Shown here: positions 43,099 through 51,678 of the stretch, in pieces
Numbering within the stretch: the first letter of the stretch is position 1
How the letters are laid out: each line of letters starts with the position of its first letter
From: UMGS1958 sp045542415
GTDB taxonomy: Bacteria > Bacillota > Clostridia > UBA1381
Direction: 5' to 3'
Assembly (NCBI GenBank): GCA_045542415.1
Contig: JAZQKZ010000048.1
Coordinates: 1 to 64,000 of the forward strand
DNA length: 64,000 nt
Made by a program: the position numbers and the translations under genes
Notes under the pieces: model-generated
What the model was told of the DNA's origin: nothing
The model's input: only the letters and a program-made list of their open reading frames with translations
Database searches by the model: none

Positions 43099-45858
43099 CA
43101 CATATTTTATCTCCATTCCCTTAAATACAACCTCTGACATATTCGCTTTTGAAAATACTATCTTCATCTCATGCCAGCCGGTCTTTACTTTCATTTTTAC
43201 AGGCTTGGTTGTAATCGTTTCGCCGCCTCTTAACGAATATGAATAAGTCTTTGAGTTGTATTCCACAAACACAGCAAGCTGTGCAAGCGGCTCTCCCTTT
43301 GCTTCAAGGCTTAGTGTCAGTTCACCTGCTCCGCTTCGTTCGCCTACCAATGTGAACAGTGCTTCGTCTCCCGGCTTCGCGGTAATACCATAACAGCGGC
43401 TTACACCATCGCCCTCAATATTGAGCATATCGACAAGAAGAAGTGGTTTGTTTCGTGTCCCACTTTCGGGAATTATGCACTTTCTTGTCGGATATTCTCT
43501 TTCCTTCGTTTCAGTGCCAAACCAGTCGGAATATATTTTATTAGTCGGAGCCTTAAAACCGTATTTTCTTTCAAAGCAGTTCATTTTTGAAATTGCATTT
43601 AAAACGGAATATGCATTTCTCTGCAAATGTGCTTTTGTAAGCTCGCCGCTTTCAAGCGATAATAAAATGTCATCGTCCCAGTCTCCGGCACGGAAATTGC
43701 TGACTACCATAAATACGTCGTTGTGTGATTTCGCCATTGCGGCAAGATACCTTGATGATGGCTTATCTCCTACAAATCGGTTCATCTGCGGCCACCAGTC
43801 TGTCATGACAAAGCCGTCATATCCCCAGTCCTGTCTCAGTATGCAGTCTGCAAGTCCTGTGTTGGAGGCGGACTGTATTCCGTTTATCGGATTGTATGAG
43901 GTCATTATTCCCGATATCGGAGCAGTTTTCACCGCAATTTCAAACGGCTTTAAATAAATCTCTCTGAGCGCCCTTTCGGACACAACCGCATTTGCATTAT
44001 ACCTGTTATATTCTCTGTTGTTGCAGGCGAAGTGCTTGATTACGCCCATTGCACCGCCCCTGTCAATTCCCCGTACTGCCGCTGCCGCTATCATTCCCGT
44101 CAGAAGCGGATCCTCGCTGTAGTACTCAAAATTACGTCCGCACAGCGGATTTCTGTGAATATTCATTCCGGGACCCAAAAGCATATCTATTTTATTTGCT
44201 TTCAGCTCTTTTCCCTCATACTCATAAAGCTGCTCGATTATTTTCGTGTCCCATGTGCAGGCAAGTGCCGCACCGCCGGGCATGCTTGTTGCCGCCTCGC
44301 CGTTATCCATTCTTATTCCCGACGGACCATCCGAGGTGCAGGCTTCGGGGACGCCCTTTTTTAAAAGCTCCGGTGTAACGCCGCCGAAGCATGAGGCTGT
44401 TCCCTGTGTTACCTTGGGGGAGAGCATTCCCTCGCCCCTTGACAGTGACGCAAGCTCTTCATTGGTAAGCTGTGCAATAAATTCTTTGAGCTTTCCTCTC
44501 CGTACAGCCTCACCCATATTGCCGCTAAAGCCGTTGTTTGAAAACTCCTCCGGATTGGATTTGATTTGATTGGCGATATCGCCTACGACAGTTTCGTGTC
44601 CCTTTGTACCGTTATTGTTTATAAGTCTTTCAAACGGCTTTACCGGAGACATGCAGGATTCACTCTGCTTGACAACGATATTTTCATCAAGCACGCAAAA
44701 ATATGACCATGCGGCACTCCGTACATCACTGCCTACATAGAATTTGTATATTCCTTTTTCCAGCACCCATGCTGACTTATCTGCGACCTTTCCCATATCG
44801 TCAAATGCCGCAAAGCTTTTTAAATCTACGTTCAGTCTGATTTTTTCCGATTCACCCGGAGCTATTACGTCTGTCTTGGCAAATGCAATAAGCTCACGGG
44901 ATGCTCTGCCCAATATTCCGGATGGTGGTTCCATATATACCTGAACAACTGTCTTTCCGGCACATTTACCGATGTTATATATGTCCGCTTCCAATTCCAC
45001 TTTCGTGTCCCTGTGCATCATGTGCAATGCTCTTATGCTAAAATCGGAATAAGACAAACCAAAGCCGAACGGATAAAGCACCTTGTCTCTTGCAAAGGTT
45101 TCAAAGTATCGGTAGCCGACAAAAATATCCTCACTGTAGATAATCTCATTTTCACCGTCAAAGCCGGAAGATGAGGGATAGTCCTCATATGTGTGTGCAA
45201 TCGTGTCCCCTAATTTTCCGCAAGGACTGACAATTCCCGACACAACATCCGCACAGGCTCTGCCGCCCTCTTCGCCGCCCTGCCAGATATACATCACGCA
45301 AGGCACGTCAAGCTCATCCACCCAACGCATATCAATTATATTTCCCGTGTTAAGCAATACGGCGAATTTTTTATAATGCTTTCCCACGTTTTTTATAAGC
45401 CTGCGTTCGTTGTCGGTAAGTAAAAAGCTGCCCTTTACATTTTCGTTGTCATACGCTTCACCTGCAACTCTGCCGATGACGATAACAGCCTTGTCATTAC
45501 GCTGTGCTGAATCCGCTATCGCTTTTTCGGGGACACTAAATTCCACATCAGTGAAATCTGCCTCAAAGCGGTTTGTGCGGTCAAGAGGATGTTTGGTACA
45601 AAGCTCCTCATACATATGAGCAATTTCTTCATCGACTGTAATTCGGGGATTTTCACGAAAAGCACTCAGTATATCCGATACATAGACCGAATTAACAGCA
45701 CCGCCCGAACCGGTACCGCTTTTATAGTAATCAATCTGGCATCTTCCAAAAATTGCAGTTTTTTCATTTACTATAGGAAGTACATTTTCATTTTTCAAAA
45801 GCACAGCACCCTCTGCGGCGACAGTGCGGACAAATTCACGAAATCCGTTTATAATCAC
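43093..45858 (-). CDS. Glycoside hydrolase family 3 beta-glucosidase, permuted domain order
   Basis: A 921-residue enzyme without a signal peptide, so probably cytoplasmic, hydrolysing imported oligosaccharides. The order is reversed relative to common GH3: the (alpha/beta)6 domain comes first (EGAVLLKNENVLPI), then a fibronectin-III-like domain (about 270-380), then the TIM barrel with SDGPSGIR, KHFACNN and the nucleophile in GFVMTDWWP (about Asp687), then a C-terminal beta domain. This permuted order is known from ruminal beta-glucosidases. The start is GTG at 45858, preceded by GGAGGG 6 bases upstream. Confidence 0.9.
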   Translation of the reverse strand: MIINGFREFVRTVAAEGAVLLKNENVLPIVNEKTAIFGRCQIDYYKSGTGSGGAVNSVYVSDILSAFRENPRITVDEEIAHMYEELCTKHPLDRTNRFEADFTDVEFSVPEKAIADSAQRNDKAVIVIGRVAGEAYDNENVKGSFLLTDNERRLIKNVGKHYKKFAVLLNTGNIIDMRWVDELDVPCVMYIWQGGEEGGRACADVVSGIVSPCGKLGDTIAHTYEDYPSSSGFDGENEIIYSEDIFVGYRYFETFARDKVLYPFGFGLSYSDFSIRALHMMHRDTKVELEADIYNIGKCAGKTVVQVYMEPPSGILGRASRELIAFAKTDVIAPGESEKIRLNVDLKSFAAFDDMGKVADKSAWVLEKGIYKFYVGSDVRSAAWSYFCVLDENIVVKQSESCMSPVKPFERLINNNGTKGHETVVGDIANQIKSNPEEFSNNGFSGNMGEAVRRGKLKEFIAQLTNEELASLSRGEGMLSPKVTQGTASCFGGVTPELLKKGVPEACTSDGPSGIRMDNGEAATSMPGGAALACTWDTKIIEQLYEYEGKELKANKIDMLLGPGMNIHRNPLCGRNFEYYSEDPLLTGMIAAAAVRGIDRGGAMGVIKHFACNNREYNRYNANAVVSERALREIYLKPFEIAVKTAPISGIMTSYNPINGIQSASNTGLADCILRQDWGYDGFVMTDWWPQMNRFVGDKPSSRYLAAMAKSHNDVFMVVSNFRAGDWDDDILLSLESGELTKAHLQRNAYSVLNAISKMNCFERKYGFKAPTNKIYSDWFGTETKEREYPTRKCIIPESGTRNKPLLLVDMLNIEGDGVSRCYGITAKPGDEALFTLVGERSGAGELTLSLEAKGEPLAQLAVFVEYNSKTYSYSLRGGETITTKPVKMKVKTGWHEMKIVFSKANMSEVVFKGMEIKYVK

Positions 45859-45935
45859 AGCAATCCCTCCGTTTCTGCTTATATAATATCATAACCGCAA
45901 ATCAAATGCAATATTTATGTGTTGCTTTTCCTGCA

Positions 45936-45968
45936 AAAACCGGCTTGCGGCATTTGCCGCAAGCCGGT
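45936..45968 (-). terminator. Strong hairpin terminator on the minus strand
   Basis: ACCGGCTTGCGGCA and TGCCGCAAGCCGGT pair in a very GC-rich stem with a minimal loop. On the minus strand it is followed by TTTTTGC, so it probably ends the transcript of the large BspA gene. Confidence 0.75.
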
Positions 45969-45987
45969 AACAGATGAATTAAAATTC

Positions 45988-46016
45988 TTGACAAGTCGAA
46001 AAAGCTTTGTTATACT
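45988..46016 (+). promoter_or_regulatory. Promoter of a small RNA candidate
   Basis: TTGACA (45988-45993) and TATACT (46011-46016) with 17 bp spacing. No gene follows on the plus strand before a terminator. Confidence 0.65.
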
Positions 46017-46021
46017 GAATA

Positions 46022-46103
46022 TAGTAGCTGATAAGTCACTTGCAGAGCCGCCGCTACGGAAGCTTCCGAAAGTGCGTCTGCCGACATTGTCGGCTGTTTT
46101 TTT
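46022..46103 (+). ncRNA. Small structured RNA candidate
   Basis: An about 80-nt transcript is predicted from the promoter at 45988-46016 to the terminator GCCGAC-ATT-GTCGGC plus TGTTTTTTT (46080-46103). Internally GCAGA (46041-46045) can pair with TCTGC (46077-46081, overlapping the terminator stem by two bases), enclosing the self-complementary CGGAAGCTTCCG. No ribosome binding site or frame is present. It lies antisense to the 3' untranslated region of the large BspA gene, whose stop codon is 28 bases away. I do not recognise a known RNA family. Confidence 0.5.
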
Positions 46104-46131
46104 GTTATCCTTGAAGCTTGCTTTCTTTGTT

Positions 46132-49100
46132 TTACATACTTTCAAACGGGATATCGTATTTTTTTGCATATTCCTCGGCACAGCTTCCCGCCGGTGCATG
46201 AATTGTTATTTTACTGCATCCATTAAACGCTTTTTCGCCAATGCTTGTCACGCTGTCGGGGATTGTTATGCTTTCAAGGCTTGTGCAGTCCCAAAACGCT
46301 TTTTCGCCAATACTTGTTACGCTGTCAGGGATTGTTATGCTCCCGAGTTTTTTACAGCTGCTGAATGCATAGTCACCAATGCTCGTTACGCTGTCGGGGA
46401 TTGTTATGCTTTCAAGGCTTGTGCAGCTACTAAACGCATAATCTTCAATAACTGTTACACTGTCAGAGATTGTTATTCTCCTAAGGCTTATGCAGCCATC
46501 AAATACCCCTTTACAGATACTTGTTATGCTATCGGGGATTATTATACTTTCAAGTCCACTACATTTAAAAAAGGCACATTCACCTATACTTGTTACGCTA
46601 TCAGGGATTGTTATGCTTTTAAGTCTTTTACAGCTCCTGAATGCATAATCACCTATGCTCATCACGCTATCAGGGATTGTTATGCTTTTAAGGCTTCTGT
46701 ATCTACAGAACTCATAGTCTTCGATACTTTTCACACCATAGGGAATTGTTATTCCCAAAAAAAGTCCATTGTCATCGAATGCTTTATCTCCAATATTGTC
46801 CAAAATGTCAGAGAGTTCATCTTCGGGACTATCTATTAGGTCATCAGGAATTGTTATTCCCCAAAGCTTTTCACAACCCTCAAACGCATTGTAACCAATT
46901 TTTGTTACACTGTCAGGAATTGTTATGTCTTTAAGGACACTACAGTCCGAAAACGCACCTTTTCCGATACTTATCACACTATCAGGAATTGTTATGCTTT
47001 CAAGGCTGCTACAGTCCGAAAATGCATAGTCACCGATACTCATCACACTATCAGGAATTGTTATGCTTTCAAGGCTGCTACAGTCCGAAAATGCATAGTC
47101 ACCGATACTCATCACACTATCAGGAATTGTTATACTCCTAAGGCAGCTACAGCCGCTGAATGCATAATCACCAATACTCGTCACGCTGTCGGGAATTGTT
47201 ATACTTTCAAGACTGCAACAGAACGAAAATACCTCGTCACCGATACTTGTCACACTGCCGGGAATTGTTATACTCCTAAGGCTTGAAAAACACTTAAACA
47301 CATAATCTCCGATACCTCTCACGCCATCTGGGATTATTACATTGTTTTTATCTCCATAATACTCATATAATATGTTTCCGACAATAACAAATCCGTCATT
47401 ATCCTTTAAATTTTCACAGCCACTAAATGCACAATCACCAATGTTTATTCTATCAGGAATTGTTATACTTTCAAGGCTGCTACAGCCGCTGAAGGCATAG
47501 TTTCCAATATTCGTCACACTGTCGGGAATTGTTATACTTCTAAGGCTGCTACAGCCGCTGAATGCCCCATTTCCGATACTTGTCACACTGTCAGGAATTG
47601 TTATGCTTTCAAGGCTTGTAAATCTCTTAAACACATAACCTCCGATACCTTTCACGCCGTTTGGGATTATTATATTATTTTCATGTCCATAATGACCATA
47701 TAGTATGTTACCGACAATAATAAACCCGTCATTATTCTTTAAATTTTCACAGCCCTTAAATACCTCGTCACCAATACTTGTCACGCTGTTGGGTATTGTT
47801 ACGCACACAAGGCTTGTGCAACCCTCAAACGCATTGTCACCAATTTTTGTCACACTGTCAGGAATAGTTATGCTTTCAAGGCTGCTACAGTCAAAAAATG
47901 CCTCGTCACCGATACTTGTAACACTGTCAGGAATTGTTATGTCTTCAAGGCCACTACATCTAGAAAAGACACGTTCACCTATACTCGTTACGCTATCAGG
48001 AATTGTTATACTTCTAAGGTTGCTACAGCCGCAGAATGCCTCGTCACCGATACTTGTAACACTGTCAGGAATAGTTATGCTTTCAAGGCTGCTACAGCCG
48101 CTGAATGCATAGTATCTAATACTCGTCACGCTGTCGGGAATTGTTATTTTCCAAAGCCTTTCACAATCCTCAAACACACCTACATTGATGTTTGTCACGC
48201 TATCAGGAATTGTTACGCTTTCAAGACTTACACAGCCGCTGAATGCCTCCCAATCAATACTTGTCACGCTGTTGGGTATTGTTACGCGCACAAGACTTGT
48301 GCAGCCGCTAAACGTGCTTTCCCCGATAATTCTCACACCGTCAAGGATCGTTATACTTTCAAGGTTTGTACAGTCATAGAACGCATAGTTTCCAATAGTT
48401 GTTATACTACCGGGAATTTCTATACTTTTAAGACTACTACAGTTACTGAATGCGTGGTCATAAATATTGATTACACTATCAGGGATTATTATACTCCTGA
48501 GCTTGCCACATCCACAAAACGCCCTTTCACCAATACTCGTTACGCCATCAGGAATTGTTATGCTTTCAAGGCTGCTACAGTCAGAAAATGCCTCGTCACC
48601 GATACTCGTCACGCCGTCCGGAATTATTACATTTTTTTCGCTTCCACAATACTCATATAGTATGTTACCGACAATAATAAACCCGTCATTATTCTTTAAA
48701 TTTTCACAGCCCTTAAATGCATGATAACCAATGCTTGTCACGCCGTCCGAGATGTCTATGGCACAAAGATTTGTACATCCGTCAAACGCTTTTTCGCCAA
48801 TGCTTGTCACGCTGTTGGGTATTGTTACGCGCACAAGGCTTGTGCAACCGCTAAACGTGCTTTGCCCGATAATTCTCACACCGTCAAGGATCGTTATACT
48901 TTCAAGGTTTGTACAGTCATAGAACGCATAGTTTCCAATAGTTGTTATACTACCGGGAATTTCTATACTTTTAAGACTACTACAGTTACTGAATGCGTGG
49001 TCACTAATATTGATTACACTATCAGGGATTATTATACTCCTGAGCTTGCCACATCCACAAAACGCCTTTTCACCAATACTCGTTACGCCATCAGGAATTG

Positions 49101-49242
49101 TTATACTTTCAAACCTGCGATGAAAGTAAAACGCATAGCTACCAATACTCGTTACCCCATCCGGAATAACTACATCACTTTCTGCACCAACATATTTTTT
49201 CAATACACCGTTTTCAATTTCAAAATCACTTAAATTACTCAT
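46132..49242 (-). CDS. Large leaderless BspA-type leucine-rich repeat protein
   Basis: A 1036-residue protein made almost wholly of about 40 TpLRR repeats of about 23 residues (core SITIPDSVTSIGDYAFSGCSSL). It has no signal peptide: the N-terminus reads M-S-N-L-S-D-F-E-I-E. It ends with HAPAGSCAEEYAKKYDIPFE, the usual BspA cap. Degraded repeats (ENLKNNDGFIIVGNILY) occur at four points as spacers. Repeats share high DNA identity, including a perfect 69-bp tandem (46979-47116) and a 300-bp duplication. GCAGGAGG precedes the ATG, and a consensus promoter lies upstream. Without a leader, export would need another route, or the protein acts inside the cell. Confidence 0.88.
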   Translation of the reverse strand: MSNLSDFEIENGVLKKYVGAESDVVIPDGVTSIGSYAFYFHRRFESITIPDGVTSIGEKAFCGCGKLRSIIIPDSVINISDHAFSNCSSLKSIEIPGSITTIGNYAFYDCTNLESITILDGVRIIGQSTFSGCTSLVRVTIPNSVTSIGEKAFDGCTNLCAIDISDGVTSIGYHAFKGCENLKNNDGFIIVGNILYEYCGSEKNVIIPDGVTSIGDEAFSDCSSLESITIPDGVTSIGERAFCGCGKLRSIIIPDSVINIYDHAFSNCSSLKSIEIPGSITTIGNYAFYDCTNLESITILDGVRIIGESTFSGCTSLVRVTIPNSVTSIDWEAFSGCVSLESVTIPDSVTNINVGVFEDCERLWKITIPDSVTSIRYYAFSGCSSLESITIPDSVTSIGDEAFCGCSNLRSITIPDSVTSIGERVFSRCSGLEDITIPDSVTSIGDEAFFDCSSLESITIPDSVTKIGDNAFEGCTSLVCVTIPNSVTSIGDEVFKGCENLKNNDGFIIVGNILYGHYGHENNIIIPNGVKGIGGYVFKRFTSLESITIPDSVTSIGNGAFSGCSSLRSITIPDSVTNIGNYAFSGCSSLESITIPDRINIGDCAFSGCENLKDNDGFVIVGNILYEYYGDKNNVIIPDGVRGIGDYVFKCFSSLRSITIPGSVTSIGDEVFSFCCSLESITIPDSVTSIGDYAFSGCSCLRSITIPDSVMSIGDYAFSDCSSLESITIPDSVMSIGDYAFSDCSSLESITIPDSVISIGKGAFSDCSVLKDITIPDSVTKIGYNAFEGCEKLWGITIPDDLIDSPEDELSDILDNIGDKAFDDNGLFLGITIPYGVKSIEDYEFCRYRSLKSITIPDSVMSIGDYAFRSCKRLKSITIPDSVTSIGECAFFKCSGLESIIIPDSITSICKGVFDGCISLRRITISDSVTVIEDYAFSSCTSLESITIPDSVTSIGDYAFSSCKKLGSITIPDSVTSIGEKAFWDCTSLESITIPDSVTSIGEKAFNGCSKITIHAPAGSCAEEYAKKYDIPFESM
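48270..49112 (-). repeat. 300-bp in-frame duplication inside the BspA gene
   Basis: 48270-48569 and 48813-49112 are nearly identical, with only a handful of mismatches. The offset is 543 bp (181 codons), so the reading frame is kept. This indicates recent expansion by recombination between repeats. Confidence 0.85.
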
Positions 49243-49307
49243 TTGGCATCCTCCTGCGTTATAGGGATTTTTTCCAACACACTTTACATAAAATCATCTG
49301 TTATTAT

Positions 49308-49336
49308 ATTATACCATTTCACACATACTCTGTCAA
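49308..49336 (-). promoter_or_regulatory. Promoter of the large BspA gene
   Basis: On the minus strand TTGACA (49331-49336) and TATAAT (49308-49313) with 17 bp spacing. The leader is about 60 nt. Confidence 0.8.
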
Positions 49337-49372
49337 CAATTTTACCCTCTCCGGCACTCCAATAAAAAACTC

Positions 49373-49401
49373 TTGATTATTCATTTTAAATATGATATAA
49401 T
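49373..49401 (+). promoter_or_regulatory. Promoter of the 49463 gene
   Basis: TTGATT (49373-49378) and TATAAT (49396-49401) with 17 bp spacing. Confidence 0.65.
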
Positions 49402-49462
49402 ATATTAAATAACTATACCTCAGATAAAAAATACACAAACAAAAATCAGGAGGCATAAACCA

Positions 49463-50125
49463 ATGGCAGAGGTTTACGGCGTTAAGCCTAAGATGTTTAC
49501 AAAAGAGTGGTGGCCTTATTTCTGGATGTATTACAAGGTACATACAATTTCTGTTATAGTTGTGATTTTCCTTGTATTACTCACACTTTACCAGTGTGCC
49601 ACTGCACCTGAATACGATTTGTCAATGACATACAGCGGCTCGCTTATGTTTACGGACGAAATGACCGGGGAAATTACCTCCGATATGGCTGAGCTTATTG
49701 AAGATACTGACGGAAACGGCGAACGTGCAATCAAGTTCCAGTGCTATACTATAACCGGTATTGCAGGCAGCGAGGAGTTTGACAGTGCTATGCGTACAAA
49801 GCTGGATATGGAGTTCTATAACGATAATTCCTACATATTCCTTCTTGATACCGAAACAATGCTGCGTCAGTTCAATAACGATTATTATGGCGATATCTAT
49901 GACACCGTTGATAAGTGGGCTGATGAAATGCCCTCAGAGGATAAGCTCTATATGCTTGACGGCAAGCCGTATGCGGTGAGCTTAAAGGACAGTGCTTACC
50001 TTAAATCAAAGGGCTATAAGACAGACGATATGTTTGCGGTCCTCAAAAGCAACTACACCGGCAAGGAGTCAGAGGCAAGGGCATATGAGGAGTCAAAGAA
50101 AATTTTAAACGAACTGATAAAGTGA
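49463..50125 (+). CDS. Single-pass membrane protein of unknown function
   Basis: A 220-residue protein with a short cytoplasmic start (KPKMFTKEWWPYFWMYYKVH), one membrane segment at about 29-45 (ISVIVVIFLVLLTLYQC) and a mainly acidic extracytoplasmic domain (about 50-220). The aromatic run before the membrane segment recalls related Clostridia proteins, but I cannot name a family. A cysteine at the end of the membrane segment (YQCAT) is not in a good lipobox. AGGAGG precedes the ATG. It lies 45 bases before the sigma factor gene and may be cotranscribed with it, which would make it a candidate signalling or anti-sigma partner; that is speculation. Confidence 0.8.
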   Translation: MAEVYGVKPKMFTKEWWPYFWMYYKVHTISVIVVIFLVLLTLYQCATAPEYDLSMTYSGSLMFTDEMTGEITSDMAELIEDTDGNGERAIKFQCYTITGIAGSEEFDSAMRTKLDMEFYNDNSYIFLLDTETMLRQFNNDYYGDIYDTVDKWADEMPSEDKLYMLDGKPYAVSLKDSAYLKSKGYKTDDMFAVLKSNYTGKESEARAYEESKKILNELIK

Positions 50126-50170
50126 CGGATTTTTCCGCACTTCCATTACTCAAATAAAGGAGGCTACGCT

Positions 50171-50908
50171 ATGGCAGCCTTACGCAAGGAATTAATAGGC
50201 GACGAATATGAGCTATTTTGCGAATACCGCCGCACGGGTAGTCTTACTCTGCGGGACGAGATTGTAGAAGCCTATATGTACATTGCGGAGATACTTTCAA
50301 GAAAATTTATTAACCGGGGAATTGAATACGATGATATATATCAGGTAGCGTCGCTCGGCGTGCTTTACGCTGTGGAACGCTTTGACCCCAATCGGGGCGT
50401 TAAATTCGCAACCTTCGCCACTCCGACCGTGCTTGGCGAGATACGAAACTATTTCCGTGACAAGGGCAGCTTCATAAGGGTACCGAGACGGCTTTATGAG
50501 GTGTTTTACAAGGCAGAGCAGATTAAAAGAACTCAGAGCAATGTTTCAAACGCTGAGGTGGCAAGAATACTTAATCTGTCCGACTCGGACATGAAAAAGC
50601 TTCAGGATATTGGCGATTTCTCGTTTATCAAATCGCTTGAATATGAAGCGTATGCAGACGGTGAGCTTTCGCTCTCCGAGGTTATCGGCGTGGAGGATAA
50701 TCACATCCTTATGCTTGAAGACAGAACTTTCCTTGAGGACTGTGTAAAATCTCTGTCGGAGCGTGAAAGGGTATTTGTCGAGCTTCGCTACAACTGCGAG
50801 CTTAACCAGACCGAAATCGCATCCGAGATGGGCATTTCACAAATGCAGGTTTCAAGAATAGAAAAGCACATATTGAAAAAATTAAGAGATATGTATTTCA
50901 AAGAATAA
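50171..50908 (+). CDS. RNA polymerase sigma factor of the SigB/SigF/SigG type
   Basis: A 245-residue group 3 sigma factor. Region 2 reads EYDDIYQVASLGVLYAVERFDPNRG then KFATFATPTVLGEIRNYFRDKG. Region 3 begins with RVPRRLYEVFYKAEQI. Region 4 reads ERVFVELRYNCELNQTEIA then ISQMQVSRIEKHIL. This profile fits the general-stress/sporulation group. The normal partners, an RsbW/SpoIIAB kinase and an RsbV/SpoIIAA antagonist, are not adjacent, so it is probably not the canonical spoIIA-operon sigF. AAAGGAGG precedes the ATG. pyrE follows after 22 bases. Confidence 0.9.
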   Translation: MAALRKELIGDEYELFCEYRRTGSLTLRDEIVEAYMYIAEILSRKFINRGIEYDDIYQVASLGVLYAVERFDPNRGVKFATFATPTVLGEIRNYFRDKGSFIRVPRRLYEVFYKAEQIKRTQSNVSNAEVARILNLSDSDMKKLQDIGDFSFIKSLEYEAYADGELSLSEVIGVEDNHILMLEDRTFLEDCVKSLSERERVFVELRYNCELNQTEIASEMGISQMQVSRIEKHILKKLRDMYFKE

Positions 50909-50930
50909 CATATGAAAGGAAGTAATTAAA

Positions 50931-51608
50931 ATGTTATCAAATGAAGAGCTTAAGGTATTAAAAAAGGAATTTATTGAGTTTATGATGGAGAGCGATGTAC
51001 TCCGCTTCGGTGACTTCGTTACAAAAAGCGGAAGAAATACACCGTATTTCATCAACACAGGCAACTACAAGACAGGTAAGCAGATTGCCACACTCGGTCG
51101 CTTCTATGCACAGCTTGTAATGAACAGCTGCGGTGCTGAGTTTGACGCTATGTTCGGACCGGCTTACAAGGGTATCCCCTTAGCTGCTGCATGTGCAGGC
51201 TCATTATACAGCGAGTTCGCTGTGGATAAGCCGTATTTCTTTAACCGTAAAGAGGAAAAGGATCATGGCGAGGGCGGTTCACTTGTTGGCTACAAGCCCG
51301 TTGACGGCGACCGTATTATCATCATTGAGGACGTTATCACAGCAGGTACAGCAATCCGTGAGACAATGCCCATTCTTACAGGTGCGGCAGATGTAAGCGT
51401 TAAGGATATGTTTATCTCTGTAAACCGCTGCGAGGTGGGACAGAACCCCGGCAAGACTGCTGTTATGGAGGTAATGGAGGATTACGGTATCACCGTACAT
51501 TCAATCGTTACGGTTAAGGATATTTATGAGTATCTTAAGGAAAACGGTACAGACGCTGATGTATTAAAGCGTATGGAAGCTTATATGGAGCAGTACTGCG
51601 TATTCTGA
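50931..51608 (+). CDS. pyrE: Orotate phosphoribosyltransferase
   Basis: A 225-residue enzyme that joins orotate and PRPP to form OMP in pyrimidine synthesis. The PRPP motif IIIIEDVITAGTAIRE, the flexible loop FNRKEEKDHGEGG with catalytic Lys, and YKGIPLAAA are present. AAAGGAAG precedes the ATG. It is separated from other pyr genes here and placed 22 bases behind a sigma factor gene, so co-transcription with that gene is likely. No pyrimidine attenuator was recognised. Confidence 0.95.
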   Translation: MLSNEELKVLKKEFIEFMMESDVLRFGDFVTKSGRNTPYFINTGNYKTGKQIATLGRFYAQLVMNSCGAEFDAMFGPAYKGIPLAAACAGSLYSEFAVDKPYFFNRKEEKDHGEGGSLVGYKPVDGDRIIIIEDVITAGTAIRETMPILTGAADVSVKDMFISVNRCEVGQNPGKTAVMEVMEDYGITVHSIVTVKDIYEYLKENGTDADVLKRMEAYMEQYCVF

Positions 51609-51678
51609 TAACTCAGTTGTATAAATAAACAGGCAATGACGCTCAGGCTTTTTTGTCTGTAAAAAAGGAGCAATTAAT

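Noticed and set aside
46746..49233. Several plus-strand open frames opposite the large BspA gene (for example 48721-49233)
   Set aside because: They are periodic antisense shadows of the repeat array, without ribosome binding sites.
46132..49242. Regular short repeats that might look like a CRISPR array
   Set aside because: The repeats are 69 bp and in frame with no unique spacers of constant length, and they code for LRR units.
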